Of a DNA stretch of 20,250 bases, positions 1-8,636 are shown one piece after another. Numbering within the stretch: position 1 is the stretch's first letter; the number at the start of each line of letters is the position of its first letter. The notes under the pieces are model-generated. The model saw nothing but the letters and a program-made list of their open reading frames with translations. It did no database searches and was not told where the DNA came from. The translations under genes were made by a program, and so were the position numbers. This DNA is from a bacterium (GTDB taxonomy: Bacteria; Bacteroidota; Ignavibacteria; Kapaibacteriales; UBA961), in assembly GCA_022844575.1 (NCBI GenBank), contig JALHLL010000032.1:1-20250 (forward strand), read 5' to 3'.

Positions 1-2096
1 ATTTCATCGGCATATGCACCTGACTGTTGCTCGGGTGTGTTAAATGTTATTATCAGTTGAACCGAATCTTTCGGAGGAACAGATGAAATCGAGCCACTAT
101 TGTCCAAAACAAAAACACCACCGTCGCGAAGATTGATACTCGAAACGAAAATTGTATTGTCACCGTTGTTTATGATACTAAGAGTACGTTTGTTTTGTGT
201 ACCCGAACGTATTGCTCCGAATTGAAGGAATGTAGGTGCAAACGAAATTGCAGGACTTACATAATGTGATGTGTCGGAAATTGAGTTTCCTGCCCTATCA
301 ACTATTGTAACAACTCCGAAGGCATTTTTTGTAGGGTCTATAACCTCAAGGACAAATTGAAATTGAAAAGCTATAGGTTCATAAGGAATTGTTGGTGCTG
401 TTATATAACGAATTCTATAATTCTCGGAAAGGTATTGTACCAATTCCACAGAGTAAATACCCTGATCTCGCTGAACAACTTTTGGGTCTCCGGGCGAGTT
501 TTTTAACTCTGAAACATAAAAATGATAATTGCCACATGAGTCCGTTTTTGTTACATCGGGGGGTAATGTGTCTATTCTGTTTATTCTTTTTAATGCAATT
601 GCAGCCGGCAATCCGTATGAATTAAAATTACCGAATCCGTACACATGACCCGAAAAAGTGCTGGCTCCTGCAATTATATGTGAGCCCGGCGCCAATTTGA
701 TTTGAGTTGTGTATAAATTGGTTTTCGGAATATTCCTTTGCAATAATTGCGGTTGAGTCTGCCAAAGAGGTATGCCGTCAAGTTGAATGGATTTCAGAAG
801 CGAAGCGTTTGTATCATTAGTATCTCCAACTGCTATTATATTGAACCAATGAGTTTGAAATGAGGGTAAGGTCGGTGTTTCGAACACAGTTGCGGAGATA
901 TACTGTTCTACAGGTGTAACTACCGACATAAAAGGATCATAATCGTTTGTATTATCCCAAAAAGTAGAGTAGGAATATTGCATAAGTAGAACGGGTTTAT
1001 TCGCTTCCCATACACTTACACCGCGAATACTTTCGGCTTGTCCCCTACCGGCATAATTATTAAGTTCTTCATAAAATTCACCTGCTTGAAGTGTTCGTTC
1101 CTGACTTTCACGTATAAGTTGACCTGTATTTTTATCATAATACTTTAATGTCCATCGCGTATCATTTTCTGAAGCAAGTATTCTAAAAAAGTCACCTTTC
1201 CCTTCTCTTTGAAATTCAAGAGCAACATGACGCTTGCCCCAGGCATGAATCGGAGGTATCATCTCTACAAGATGACTTCGCCCATTCTGATTATTGGAAG
1301 GGAGCATTGCCCTTTGATGGTATGATACAAGCCCAATCGGTTTATTCGCTGAGATAAAAGAACCGGTCAGATCGAATGTTGCTATTGTTTTTCCGTTTCC
1401 CTGTACGGTATATGTTTCACCTTTGTTAAGGATTATCTTCTCAATAAAAGGAATGGTTTTGCCTGAAACGGTGCGTCCTCTTCCGTCATAATTTTTGCCG
1501 CGTAGATTGACAGTTACTTCAGTACCATTGTCAGCTGCGATGATTGTGAATCCGCCTCCCCATTCTTTGGACAGAGTTTCATCGAAATGATCATAATACG
1601 AGCAGTGCATATACTCATTGCCCCAAGCTTGTACGGGTAATGCCGTATAGCCGTCCGCACTTTTTTCTTTAGCATTAAGTATATAAACAGAAACCGGATG
1701 TTCGGCAAAAATATGTATTGCACCCGATTCGATTTGTTCGAATTTTGTCAATTCCCAATTCCATAAGGCGCTACCGTCACGTGTGGAAAAAGTTGTTACA
1801 GAATAAGGCTTTACTTCCTTTGTAAGGGAAAATTGAGAGATGCTGTGTTCGAGCGTAACACGCGTATTCTGTGAAGAAGTGACATATATCTCGAGCGCAT
1901 TGACTAATGGGTTAGAATAGTCGTTTTCCGGTATTGCTATCCAAAACTCACGTCCTTGAGATGAGATATTGCGACTTAAGTGGGCAGATACATCATTAGA
2001 ATTTTGTGCATGCATCGTCAAAAACCCACATACCGATAGTATCACGGCAAAAGCCGAAAACATCGGAGATAGGATTTGGCGATGGTTTTTTAACAT
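1..2096 (-). CDS. Secreted IgGFc-binding-type surface protein (partial, C-terminus outside window)
   Basis: An open frame of 698 codons without a stop runs from ATG at 2096 to the window edge, so the C-terminus is missing. Residues 1-30 are a signal peptide (basic start, hydrophobic core, Met-His-Ala then Gln), so the protein is exported. The next ~500 residues look like the IgGFc-binding N-terminal domain: a 'QGREFWIAIPEN' opening, beta-rich blocks, repeated 'AWG' motifs (AWGNEYM, AWGKRHVALEF) and a 'HWFNIIA' stretch. From about residue 615 ('FLQFGAIRSGTQNKRTLSIINN') it resembles an ASPM/Hydin-like or choice-of-anchor D Ig fold. Such proteins in FCB bacteria are large secreted or anchored proteins of unknown substrate, often with a C-terminal sorting domain that cannot be checked here. 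No Shine-Dalgarno is evident before the ATG. Domain family is fairly sure; role (adhesion or surface display) is inference. Confidence 0.8.
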   Translation of the reverse strand, partial: MLKNHRQILSPMFSAFAVILSVCGFLTMHAQNSNDVSAHLSRNISSQGREFWIAIPENDYSNPLVNALEIYVTSSQNTRVTLEHSISQFSLTKEVKPYSVTTFSTRDGSALWNWELTKFEQIESGAIHIFAEHPVSVYILNAKEKSADGYTALPVQAWGNEYMHCSYYDHFDETLSKEWGGGFTIIAADNGTEVTVNLRGKNYDGRGRTVSGKTIPFIEKIILNKGETYTVQGNGKTIATFDLTGSFISANKPIGLVSYHQRAMLPSNNQNGRSHLVEMIPPIHAWGKRHVALEFQREGKGDFFRILASENDTRWTLKYYDKNTGQLIRESQERTLQAGEFYEELNNYAGRGQAESIRGVSVWEANKPVLLMQYSYSTFWDNTNDYDPFMSVVTPVEQYISATVFETPTLPSFQTHWFNIIAVGDTNDTNASLLKSIQLDGIPLWQTQPQLLQRNIPKTNLYTTQIKLAPGSHIIAGASTFSGHVYGFGNFNSYGLPAAIALKRINRIDTLPPDVTKTDSCGNYHFYVSELKNSPGDPKVVQRDQGIYSVELVQYLSENYRIRYITAPTIPYEPIAFQFQFVLEVIDPTKNAFGVVTIVDRAGNSISDTSHYVSPAISFAPTFLQFGAIRSGTQNKRTLSIINNGDNTIFVSSINLRDGGVFVLDNSGSISSVPPKDSVQLIITFNTPEQQSGAYADE

Positions 2097-2366
2097 ATTC
2101 GTAATGCAATGAAATGTAAAGCAAATACGATCGACTTCACAAAGGCCTGTTAACGAAAATGCAAAATACCAAAAATCGGCTGTCAGTATAACATCGTTCG
2201 GTCATTTCGCATAGTATTTTTCAATACACCCTTTATCGCAATGATACGAAAAAGATCATTTTGTCTCATACGTGCAGAGTATTTGTGTTATGACGCAATT
2301 GGATAATAAAAAAAGACCTCCCGAATGGGAAGTCTTTTTTAACTCTTAAGTGTGTGTATGTCCGGT
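2097..2366. promoter_or_regulatory. Upstream region of the IgGFc-type gene with three CGTAT words and a small hairpin
   Basis: This 270-bp gap between two leftward genes holds the terminator of the Fe-S oxidoreductase at its right end and should hold the promoter of the IgGFc-type gene. On the minus strand, the gene's coding sense, CGTAT occurs three times (plus-strand 2125-2129, 2244-2248, 2268-2272). A short inverted repeat GTATT-TTTC-AATAC lies at 2214-2227. The word ATTTTCGTTA (minus strand, 2151-2160) also occurs at 19526-19535 upstream of the other edge surface gene. No convincing -10/-35 pair was identified. Confidence 0.35.
2309..2340 (-). terminator. Rho-independent terminator after the Fe-S oxidoreductase
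   Basis: Arms at 2309-2322 and 2327-2340 form a 14-bp stem with a 4-base loop. Read on the minus strand the only non-Watson-Crick pair is a G-U wobble and a T run follows. On the plus strand the same position is a C-A mismatch. This makes the hairpin directional for leftward transcription. It starts 26 bp downstream of the Fe-S oxidoreductase stop. Confidence 0.85.
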
Positions 2367-4499
2367 TCAGTTTTTTACGACTTGCAGGATTATCTCGCTA
2401 ATGTCCTTTACTTGTACCTCATCAATTTTTTCGGCTGCTTTTACTCCGTCCGTTATCATTGTTGTACAGAAGGGGCAATTTACTGCTATGGTTGTAGCAC
2501 CTGTCGCAAGTAATTCATTCGTTCGATTAATATTTACACGTTCGCCGACAACTTCTTCCATAAACATACGTGCACCACCGGCACCGCAACAGAAGCCACG
2601 GCTTTCGGAACGTTTGACATCTACTATTTCCAAACCGGGTACATGGGAAAGTGTTGCTCTTGGTGCCTCATACTCATTATTATATCTGCCCAAATAACAT
2701 GAATCGTGATAAGCGACGGCTTCTTTGGACGCAGCACCTCTGCTATTGAGAATCAAACGCCCTGAAGTAATCAAATCTCGCACATATTGTGAATGATGTG
2801 ATACTTGATAATTACCTCCGAATTGAGGATAATCGTTTTTGAGAGTATTAAAACAATGAGGGCAAGTTGTTACAATATTCTTAACATTATACATGTTCAG
2901 AGTTTCAACATTCATTTTTGTGAGCATATCCGCAAGGTATTCATTACCCGATCGGCGTGCAGGGTCACCTGTACAACGTTCCTCCGTGCCTAATATGCGG
3001 AAATTGATTCCGGCTATTTGCATGAGTTCAGCAAAAGCCATTGTTATCTTTTTTGCTCGGTCATCGAAACTTCCGGCGCATCCCACCCAGAACAAAACTT
3101 CCATATCAGCATCTTCGGCAGCTGTCTTAATGCCCGTACCTTCAGCCCATAATGCACGGTCGCCTTCCGAAAAACCTCCCCAAGGCACGCTATTGTTCTC
3201 CATATTACCATATATATCCGGTAATATAGCTGACTCTTCATTAAATGCCGATTCCATCATCACCATCGAACGGCGCATACCAACTATAGCCGGAACATGC
3301 TCAATATTAACCGGACATTCCTGCATGCATGCACCACATGTTGTACATTGCCACAAAGCATCGGGATTAACATAATCACCTATTAGCTTTTTACCCCATA
3401 TCGCACGCTCTTCTTCATTTAATATTTCCGTAAATACTTCTTGTTCCGTATCGGTAAATTCGGCAGCACTTTTTCCGGTAAGAATTTGCTCTGCCGCTAA
3501 TTTTCTTTCCTGACGAGAAGCATTTAAGGCAAAATCGGCAATTTTCGACTGCAAAGGACCTTTCTCCATTGTACGATGGTGTATCTGTACAATTACTTCC
3601 CTTGGGTCGAGAACTTTTCCGGTCTGATTTGCGGGACATACACTTGTGCAACGACCGCAATGTGTACATGTATAACCGTCGAGAATTGTTTTCCAAGAAA
3701 AATCCTCAATATCATTTATACCGAATCGAGTAATGTTTTCTTGCTCAAAATCAATTTTTTCCAATACATTCGGATAATTGATTTTCGAGAAAAACACATT
3801 CGGTATTGAGGTTAACACATGCAAATGTTTGGAATACGGTAAATAATTTGTAAATCCCAAAATGAGTAAAATATGTATCCACCAACATGCTTCAAAAATA
3901 AAATGGAGGGTATTATGCGAAAATCCTGCCATTACATTATTACCTATAAAATAGGAAACGGGTCTTACAGCCCAAGAAAAATCCTCGTGCATAGCAACGC
4001 GGGCGGAATTTTGTAACAACAATGATGTAACAATACTGAATATAGTTAATAAAATCATTGCGGCTTCCACCTTTTCCGCTTCAACCTGCAAACGCTTTAT
4101 CTTTGTGATATATCTACGCCACAATGCCATAAGCGTACCGGTAATAATCAGCAAACAAAAAACATCAATAAGAATGGAAGTGAGAGAGTAGAGAGGACCT
4201 AAAAAATTAAGATTTAATGAGGGATGAATACCTTCGAGAACCGATTCAGTCGCGGCTGCCAATAATATTAAAAAACCCCAGAAAATGCCGGCATGAATTG
4301 GTCCTGCAACTTTATCACGAAGAATTTTTGTTTGTGCAAACCCGACTAAAACTGTTTGCTGTATTCGAGCCGGAATATTGTCCCAACGTATTTCCGGTTT
4401 TGCAAAACCGAGATATTGAATAAGTCTGGCAACACTTCGGGCAAATACGCCACCCCCAATTACCAATATTATAAGAAAAATAAAGTTTTTCATTTCCAT
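2367..4499 (-). CDS. Membrane-bound (Fe-S) oxidoreductase, FadF/EMO type (HdrD/CCG domains)
   Basis: A 710-residue protein from ATG at 4499 (a TTG at 4517 would add six residues, but AAGGTGA just upstream of the ATG supports the ATG). Numbering below is from the TTG. The N-terminal ~240 residues are membrane segments with histidines (for example H75, H205, H215) typical of NarI-like cytochrome b domains. A two-cluster ferredoxin region has CxxCxxCxxxC at 284-294 and again at 391-401. Two CCG-type cysteine blocks follow: 480, 515, 552/555, and 607, 643/644 (CCG), 681/684. The first CCG block has 'RCTGD', one Cys instead of CC. This order matches B. subtilis FadF (YwjF) and the ETF:menaquinone oxidoreductases (EMO), which pass electrons from ETF or acyl-CoA dehydrogenases to the quinone pool. 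That role is inferred from architecture; a related HdrD-like lactate or glycolate enzyme is the alternative. It lies 42 bp after kynU, probably cotranscribed. Confidence 0.88.
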   Translation of the reverse strand: MEMKNFIFLIILVIGGGVFARSVARLIQYLGFAKPEIRWDNIPARIQQTVLVGFAQTKILRDKVAGPIHAGIFWGFLILLAAATESVLEGIHPSLNLNFLGPLYSLTSILIDVFCLLIITGTLMALWRRYITKIKRLQVEAEKVEAAMILLTIFSIVTSLLLQNSARVAMHEDFSWAVRPVSYFIGNNVMAGFSHNTLHFIFEACWWIHILLILGFTNYLPYSKHLHVLTSIPNVFFSKINYPNVLEKIDFEQENITRFGINDIEDFSWKTILDGYTCTHCGRCTSVCPANQTGKVLDPREVIVQIHHRTMEKGPLQSKIADFALNASRQERKLAAEQILTGKSAAEFTDTEQEVFTEILNEEERAIWGKKLIGDYVNPDALWQCTTCGACMQECPVNIEHVPAIVGMRRSMVMMESAFNEESAILPDIYGNMENNSVPWGGFSEGDRALWAEGTGIKTAAEDADMEVLFWVGCAGSFDDRAKKITMAFAELMQIAGINFRILGTEERCTGDPARRSGNEYLADMLTKMNVETLNMYNVKNIVTTCPHCFNTLKNDYPQFGGNYQVSHHSQYVRDLITSGRLILNSRGAASKEAVAYHDSCYLGRYNNEYEAPRATLSHVPGLEIVDVKRSESRGFCCGAGGARMFMEEVVGERVNINRTNELLATGATTIAVNCPFCTTMITDGVKAAEKIDEVQVKDISEIILQVVKN

Positions 4500-4503
4500 A
4501 ATA

Positions 4504-4513
4504 CTATCACCTT
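4504..4513 (-). promoter_or_regulatory. Ribosome binding site that decides the Fe-S oxidoreductase start
   Basis: On the minus strand AAGGTGATAG sits immediately upstream of the ATG at 4499 with a normal spacing of about ten bases from GG. It would be inside the coding region if the TTG at 4517 were used, so the ATG is preferred. Confidence 0.6.
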
Positions 4514-4541
4514 GCAAAAAGTAAACATCGTTGAAGTAGAT

Positions 4542-5831
4542 TTAACCCCATATTTCAGTGCATAATTCTTCTAATGTTTTACTGAAATTATAAACATCAC
4601 AATATGAATTATACAAAGGAGCAGGAGCAACACGAATAATATTGGGTTCTCGCCAATCGCCTATTATACCTATATCCTGTAGCTTTTTATGTAGTTCTCT
4701 GCCTCGTTCCGAAAAAGCAAGCGATAATTGCGCGCCTCTTTGCTCTTTATCGGTTGGTGTAAGAATTGTCATCGGTATAGCCGGATTCCTTATTAATAAC
4801 TCTTTCATCAGAAATTCAAGGTATCCCGTTAGGTCATCTCTTTTTTTAAATAACTCTTTTAATCCTGCTTCTTCAAAAATATCCAATGAGGATTTTAACA
4901 CGGCCATCTGAAAAACCTGAGCATTTGATAATTGCCATCCTTCGGCTCCTTGTGATGGTACAAACCCTTTTTTCATCTGAAAACGGGTTGCCTCATCATA
5001 ACCCCACCAACCGCCAAATCGTGGAATATCGGGCGAATTCCCATGCCGTTCATGTACAAATACACCCCCTATACCGCCGGGGCCTGAGTTAAGATATTTA
5101 TAAGAGCACCAAGCAGCAAAATCAACATTCCAATCATGTAAATTCAATTCTACATTACCTATGGCATGTGCTAAGTCGAATCCGGCAAATGCCCCTGCTT
5201 TATGTGCCGCTTCCGTTATTGTTTGCATATCGAAACGCTGCCCCGTCTGATATTGCACTCCACTGAACAATACCAAAGCAACGGAATCGCCGTGTTGCTC
5301 AATAGTACGTACAATATCTTCCGTTCGTAAAAAAGTTTCGCCATTGCGCGGGCTAATTTCTATTAAAGAATCATCGGCTTTGTAACCATGAAACCGAATT
5401 TGTGTCTCTACAGCATAGTAATCCGACGGGAAAGCTCCGGCTTCAATAATGATTTTGTAACGCTCTTTGGTCGGGCGATAAAAGGACACCATCATAAGAT
5501 GAAGGTTAACGGTAAGGGTATTCATGCATACTACCTCCGATTCTAAGGAGCCTGTAAGGGCCGCAAGAGGTTTAGTAAGTAATTTGTGATAACTAAACCA
5601 CGGTTTAGTTGCCAAGAAATGTCCTTCAACACCATACTTATGCCAATCTTCAAGTTCATGAATCAGTGCATATTGTGCTGTTTTGGGCATAAGCCAATTA
5701 GATTTGCCAAAAAAGTATAGTGCTTCTTTTTCATTAAAATGCGGAAAATGAAAACGACCGCGAAAGTGATGTAGCGGGTCTTCATTATCACGTAGATGTG
5801 CAAAATCAGATGTATTGATGTAATTGTCCAT
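4542..5831 (-). CDS. kynU: Kynureninase
   Basis: This 429-residue PLP enzyme hydrolyses kynurenine to anthranilate, or 3-hydroxykynurenine to 3-hydroxyanthranilate, plus alanine. It is cytosolic and length is normal for the family. Visible family features are the N-terminal 'YFFGKSNWLMPK', 'VCMNTLTVNLH' (phosphate-binding region), 'GFDLAHAIGN' with D219, 'WCSYKYLNSGPGG' with the PLP lysine K245, the 'RFGGWWG' loop at 271-277, and 'IIRVAPAPLYNSY' with R400, the expected substrate-carboxylate contact. All key residues are present. It is first in a leftward unit with the Fe-S oxidoreductase. No other kynurenine-pathway gene is in the window, so whether it feeds NAD synthesis or tryptophan catabolism is unknown. 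No clear Shine-Dalgarno precedes the ATG. Confidence 0.96.
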   Translation of the reverse strand: MDNYINTSDFAHLRDNEDPLHHFRGRFHFPHFNEKEALYFFGKSNWLMPKTAQYALIHELEDWHKYGVEGHFLATKPWFSYHKLLTKPLAALTGSLESEVVCMNTLTVNLHLMMVSFYRPTKERYKIIIEAGAFPSDYYAVETQIRFHGYKADDSLIEISPRNGETFLRTEDIVRTIEQHGDSVALVLFSGVQYQTGQRFDMQTITEAAHKAGAFAGFDLAHAIGNVELNLHDWNVDFAAWCSYKYLNSGPGGIGGVFVHERHGNSPDIPRFGGWWGYDEATRFQMKKGFVPSQGAEGWQLSNAQVFQMAVLKSSLDIFEEAGLKELFKKRDDLTGYLEFLMKELLIRNPAIPMTILTPTDKEQRGAQLSLAFSERGRELHKKLQDIGIIGDWREPNIIRVAPAPLYNSYCDVYNFSKTLEELCTEIWG

Positions 5832-5971
5832 AAAAACAATAGCGGTTCACAAACGTTGTAGTCTATTAAACAAATGCAAATTAGGAAGAAAAGCATGAAC
5901 ATCTGCGGCGGTTTGATGCTTTGTGACTGCCGTAATTTGTATTGAAAGCAGCATTAAGGAATTGTATTTAC
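5832..5971. promoter_or_regulatory. Divergent intergenic region between kynU and the transglycosylase gene
   Basis: These 140 bp separate the leftward kynU from the rightward transglycosylase gene, so promoters for both should be here. The only specific signal I see is AAGGA at 5956-5960, 11 bases upstream of the chosen GTG start. No convincing promoter boxes were found. Confidence 0.4.
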
Positions 5972-6955
5972 GTGAGTTCTCGCTCTATATATTTACGTTT
6001 TTCCACATCAGGATTGTGGATACTTATTTCCGTAGCCTTTTTGTTCCGGTCATGCGGGGGAGGTATAAGCGTACAATCCGGTGATGTTCCACGAACCGGT
6101 TTTGCGTCAAGATTGCCTAAAAATTGGTTCGAAACGTCTCATGCGGTTTTTGCACCATTAACGGAACGCTTATTACAGCGCGGCATGGATACCGCATTTT
6201 TGGTTAATCTGATGACCGATGGTAGAGTGCAATTCAAGGAATCGTTAGTAAAGATTAATGTTACCGGCTATAGAAAACCGCCCGATTATTCGCAGCATTA
6301 TGATAACTATTCGGTAGTGAAATGTAATACGTTTTTGGAACAGTATTCACGAGAGTTGGATAGTGCGGCGATGCATTATAAAGTACCAAAACAAGCAATC
6401 GCATCTATATTGTGGATTGAAACCAAATTCGGGAAGATAACAGGCAATTACCCCATTGCCGGTGTGTTCTTATCTGTAGCTCTGGCGGATACCCCCGAGA
6501 ACCTTGAAAAGAATAAACAGATTGTTCGCGATGAGTTGAAAGCAAAACAGGATACGACAGGATTATTCGAATTAGAAAAAAAGATAGAACAAAGAACCTC
6601 AAAAAAAGTTAATTGGGCTTTGGATCAGTTACTTGCTTTGGATTCCATGCGGACAAGATATCATGCTGATGTATTGGACATAAAAGGTTCATTCGCAGGT
6701 GCTTTCGGTCTATCACAGTTTTTGCCCTCAAGTTACAGATCATGGGCTGTTGACGGCAATGACGACTCAGTTATCAACCTGTTTGATGAACAAGATGCCA
6801 TATTCAGCGTTGCAAATTATTTGTCGGTAAACGGTTGGAAAAACAGCCGTGAGTCGCATGAAAAGGCGGTGTTCCATTACAATAACAGTAAGGACTATGT
6901 AAAAGCCGTACTCACATTGGCTGAAAAATTAGGTATGGATTCTACGGAAAAGTAA
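5972..6955 (+). CDS. MltB-like lytic murein transglycosylase lipoprotein
   Basis: From GTG at 5972 the protein has 327 residues. An upstream TTG at 5942 is possible but lacks a ribosome site and would place a poor extension before the signal peptide. The N-terminus has a basic region, a hydrophobic core (LWILISVAFLF) and a Cys followed by Gly-Gly-Gly, giving a lipoprotein-type signal, although Arg precedes Ser at the lipobox (F-R-S-C). The catalytic domain is of the MltB/SLT_2 type (GH103): 'SILWIETKFG' carries the expected catalytic Glu (E150), and 'GAFGLSQFLPSSYRSWAVDG' followed by 'DAIFSVANYLSVNGW' are typical substrate-groove motifs. The family cleaves the MurNAc-GlcNAc bond of peptidoglycan to form 1,6-anhydroMurNAc. 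It is probably cotranscribed with the SUI1 gene that starts one base after its stop. Confidence 0.9.
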   Translation: MSSRSIYLRFSTSGLWILISVAFLFRSCGGGISVQSGDVPRTGFASRLPKNWFETSHAVFAPLTERLLQRGMDTAFLVNLMTDGRVQFKESLVKINVTGYRKPPDYSQHYDNYSVVKCNTFLEQYSRELDSAAMHYKVPKQAIASILWIETKFGKITGNYPIAGVFLSVALADTPENLEKNKQIVRDELKAKQDTTGLFELEKKIEQRTSKKVNWALDQLLALDSMRTRYHADVLDIKGSFAGAFGLSQFLPSSYRSWAVDGNDDSVINLFDEQDAIFSVANYLSVNGWKNSRESHEKAVFHYNNSKDYVKAVLTLAEKLGMDSTEK

Positions 6956-6956
6956 T

Positions 6957-7286
6957 ATGAAGAAACTATCCTCTCTTGCCGATCTTGCGGCTTTAATGAA
7001 CGATGCTCCGATTGATACTGTAAAGTCCGAGACCAACAAAACCGGATATGACGGAAAACCTCAAAAACTGAAAGTGGTTCTCGATAATAAAGGGCGCAAA
7101 GGAAAAACAGTAACGCTTATTACCGGATTTCAGTCAACACCTACCGAACTTGACGATATTGCCCGAAAGTTAAAATCGCAATGTGGAGCCGGTGGGGGAG
7201 CTCTAGATAACTCTATAGAAATTCAAGGTAGCCATGTCGAAAAAGTGAAAAAAACGCTCATCTCTTTGGGATTTATAATCAAATAA
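6957..7286 (+). CDS. yciH: SUI1/eIF1-like translation factor (YciH family)
   Basis: A 109-residue protein with a short variable N-terminus and a SUI1 fold. 'KLKVVLDNKGRKGKTVTLITGF' is the first strand-loop-strand, 'LDDIARKLKSQCGAGGG' holds the family glycine-rich motif (77-81), and 'SIEIQGSHVEKVKKTLISLGF' is the C-terminal part. Length matches bacterial YciH. Bacterial members bind the 30S subunit and are thought to affect start-codon fidelity, though the role outside E. coli is less clear. Its ATG is one base after the transglycosylase stop, so translational coupling is likely. The link to cell-wall turnover is not obvious. Confidence 0.92.
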   Translation: MKKLSSLADLAALMNDAPIDTVKSETNKTGYDGKPQKLKVVLDNKGRKGKTVTLITGFQSTPTELDDIARKLKSQCGAGGGALDNSIEIQGSHVEKVKKTLISLGFIIK

Positions 7287-7413
7287 ATCTGATTCTCTTA
7301 TCCGACTTTTCGCAAAGGTTACGGAACAGAAGAAGAATATCTTCATATAGAAAACATAAACTTTCTTTATACGTTTCTTTCATATTAGCAAAATTCCTTC
7401 GCGATAATAGGGT

Positions 7414-8385
7414 ATGTCACATCGTCATCATGGTCATTCGCATGACCAATCCAGTAGCCATTTCCATCATGACCATTCGGATCATATCCGGAAGGATAGA
7501 AAATCATTGTTGATTGCAATGATTACAACTGCCTCTATTATGATTGTACAGATAATAGGTAGTTACATTGCCAATAGTGTTGCGTTACGAGCGGATGCCG
7601 GACACATGCTTACCGATGTCGGTGCATTATTTATTGCGTACCTTGCTCTACGATTATATGAAACTTCCCGAAACGATAAACAGCGATTACAACGTTTTAC
7701 CTTCGGATTTAAAAGGGTTGAAATAGTCGCTGCCCTTATAAACGGTGTTGTTTTACTTTCGGTATGCTTACTTATTGTAAAAGAAGCATTTGAGCGTTTA
7801 TTCGGGCATTCCGACCATGTGCATGGCGAGACAATGGTATTTGTTGCGGGTTTTGGTTTTATAGCTAATGGTATTAGTGCATTGGTCTTGTTTCGTTCGC
7901 ATCACCTAAGTACACGTAGCGCGTATTTGCATGTTCTTTCCGACTTGTTATCATCATTAGCGGTGCTTATCGGTGGTGCAATTATGCACTTTACCCACAT
8001 TGAATGGATTGATCCTGTTTTATCATTATTGATAGTAATATTTATCGTTCGCAATAGCTATCGGCTAATCCGTTCGGCAGTACGTATTCTTATGGATGCT
8101 GCACCGAAGGGTTCAGATGGTATAATGGTAGAAAAAGTGATTACAGCTATAGCCGGAGTAAAAAGTGTACACGATGTTCATATATGGCAAATTGATTCGG
8201 ATAATAGTGCTGTAAGTGCACATATTGTTAGTGACGGAACACGCAGCCATGAGCAAATTCTTAGCGACGTTCGTACAAAAATTGAGAATGAATACTCTCT
8301 TTCGCATTCAACCTTTCAGGTGGAGTCCGGAGAATTTGCTAATCAACACCATTGTAACGGTTGTGAAAGTACATCAAGAGAATAG
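7414..8385 (+). CDS. Cation diffusion facilitator (CzcD/ZitB-type Zn2+ efflux)
   Basis: A 323-residue inner-membrane protein with six predicted membrane segments and a cytosolic C-terminal domain. The two metal-site motifs are both present: 'HMLTD' (H64 to D68) in segment 2 and 'HVLSD' (H173 to D177) in segment 5, the HxxxD pair typical of zinc-preferring CDF transporters. The N-terminus carries ten histidines in its first 24 residues, and the C-terminus ends in a second cluster (H312, H313, C314, C317), both likely metal-binding. The C-terminal domain (about 233-305) has the ferredoxin-like 'VHDVHIWQID' region. It probably exports zinc or related divalent metals in exchange for protons. It precedes the TonB-dependent receptor in the same direction but is separated by 308 bp, so a separate transcript is likely. 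Confidence 0.93.
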   Translation: MSHRHHGHSHDQSSSHFHHDHSDHIRKDRKSLLIAMITTASIMIVQIIGSYIANSVALRADAGHMLTDVGALFIAYLALRLYETSRNDKQRLQRFTFGFKRVEIVAALINGVVLLSVCLLIVKEAFERLFGHSDHVHGETMVFVAGFGFIANGISALVLFRSHHLSTRSAYLHVLSDLLSSLAVLIGGAIMHFTHIEWIDPVLSLLIVIFIVRNSYRLIRSAVRILMDAAPKGSDGIMVEKVITAIAGVKSVHDVHIWQIDSDNSAVSAHIVSDGTRSHEQILSDVRTKIENEYSLSHSTFQVESGEFANQHHCNGCESTSRE

Positions 8386-8562
8386 CTCTCCAAAGTCTAT
8401 ACAATGCTCGACCCATATTTATTCATAGTCCGATCAAAGGCAAAAAACGGAAACTGTAGAAACTTTTTCAGTTTATTAGTTCTTGTGTTTATTGGTTTTA
8501 GGGTGGAAACTTTGACGGAAACCTATTGAAAAATGCTTTCTGCGATGAAACATTTATATCTT

Positions 8563-8585
8563 TTTACTGTTTCTAACACAGTAAA
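8563..8585. repeat. Inverted repeat TTTACTGT-N7-ACAGTAAA upstream of the receptor operon
   Basis: Perfect 8-bp arms with a 7-base centre. It resembles a LexA box (CTGT-N8-ACAG) but has N7, so I do not call it one. There is no T run after it, so it is not a terminator. It is a candidate protein-binding dyad about 50 bp upstream of the predicted -35 box. Confidence 0.45.
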
Positions 8586-8609
8586 TAAGTAAGGCGAAAT
8601 GCCGAAAAT

Positions 8610-8636
8610 TGTCATTTTTTCGCTGAAACAATGACA
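8610..8636. promoter_or_regulatory. Candidate operator TGTCATT-N13-AATGACA
   Basis: Perfect 7-bp arms at 8610-8616 and 8630-8636, centres 20 bp apart, about two helical turns. The right arm overlaps the ATGACA taken as the -35 box of the receptor promoter, so binding here would be expected to affect transcription. The binding protein is unknown. Confidence 0.4.

Noticed and set aside
2350..2697. 115-codon plus-strand ORF
   Set aside because: It lies antisense within the Fe-S oxidoreductase, which has full family motifs. The antisense frame has no recognisable domain.
5942..5971. TTG start for the transglycosylase at 5942
   Set aside because: No ribosome site precedes it, while AAGGA precedes GTG at 5972, and the signal peptide is better placed from the GTG.
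8451..8474. Terminator after the CDF gene
   Set aside because: AAACTG/CAGTTT is a six-bp stem with a 12-base loop and no T run following; too weak to call.
8503..8512. Shared 10-mer GTGGAAACTT at 8503 and 19304
   Set aside because: A single 10-base match between two AT-rich intergenic regions may be chance, and no further similarity flanks it.
8563..8585. LexA/SOS box
   Set aside because: The CTGT and ACAG halves are separated by 7 bases, not 8, and no SOS gene is adjacent. Kept only as an unnamed dyad.
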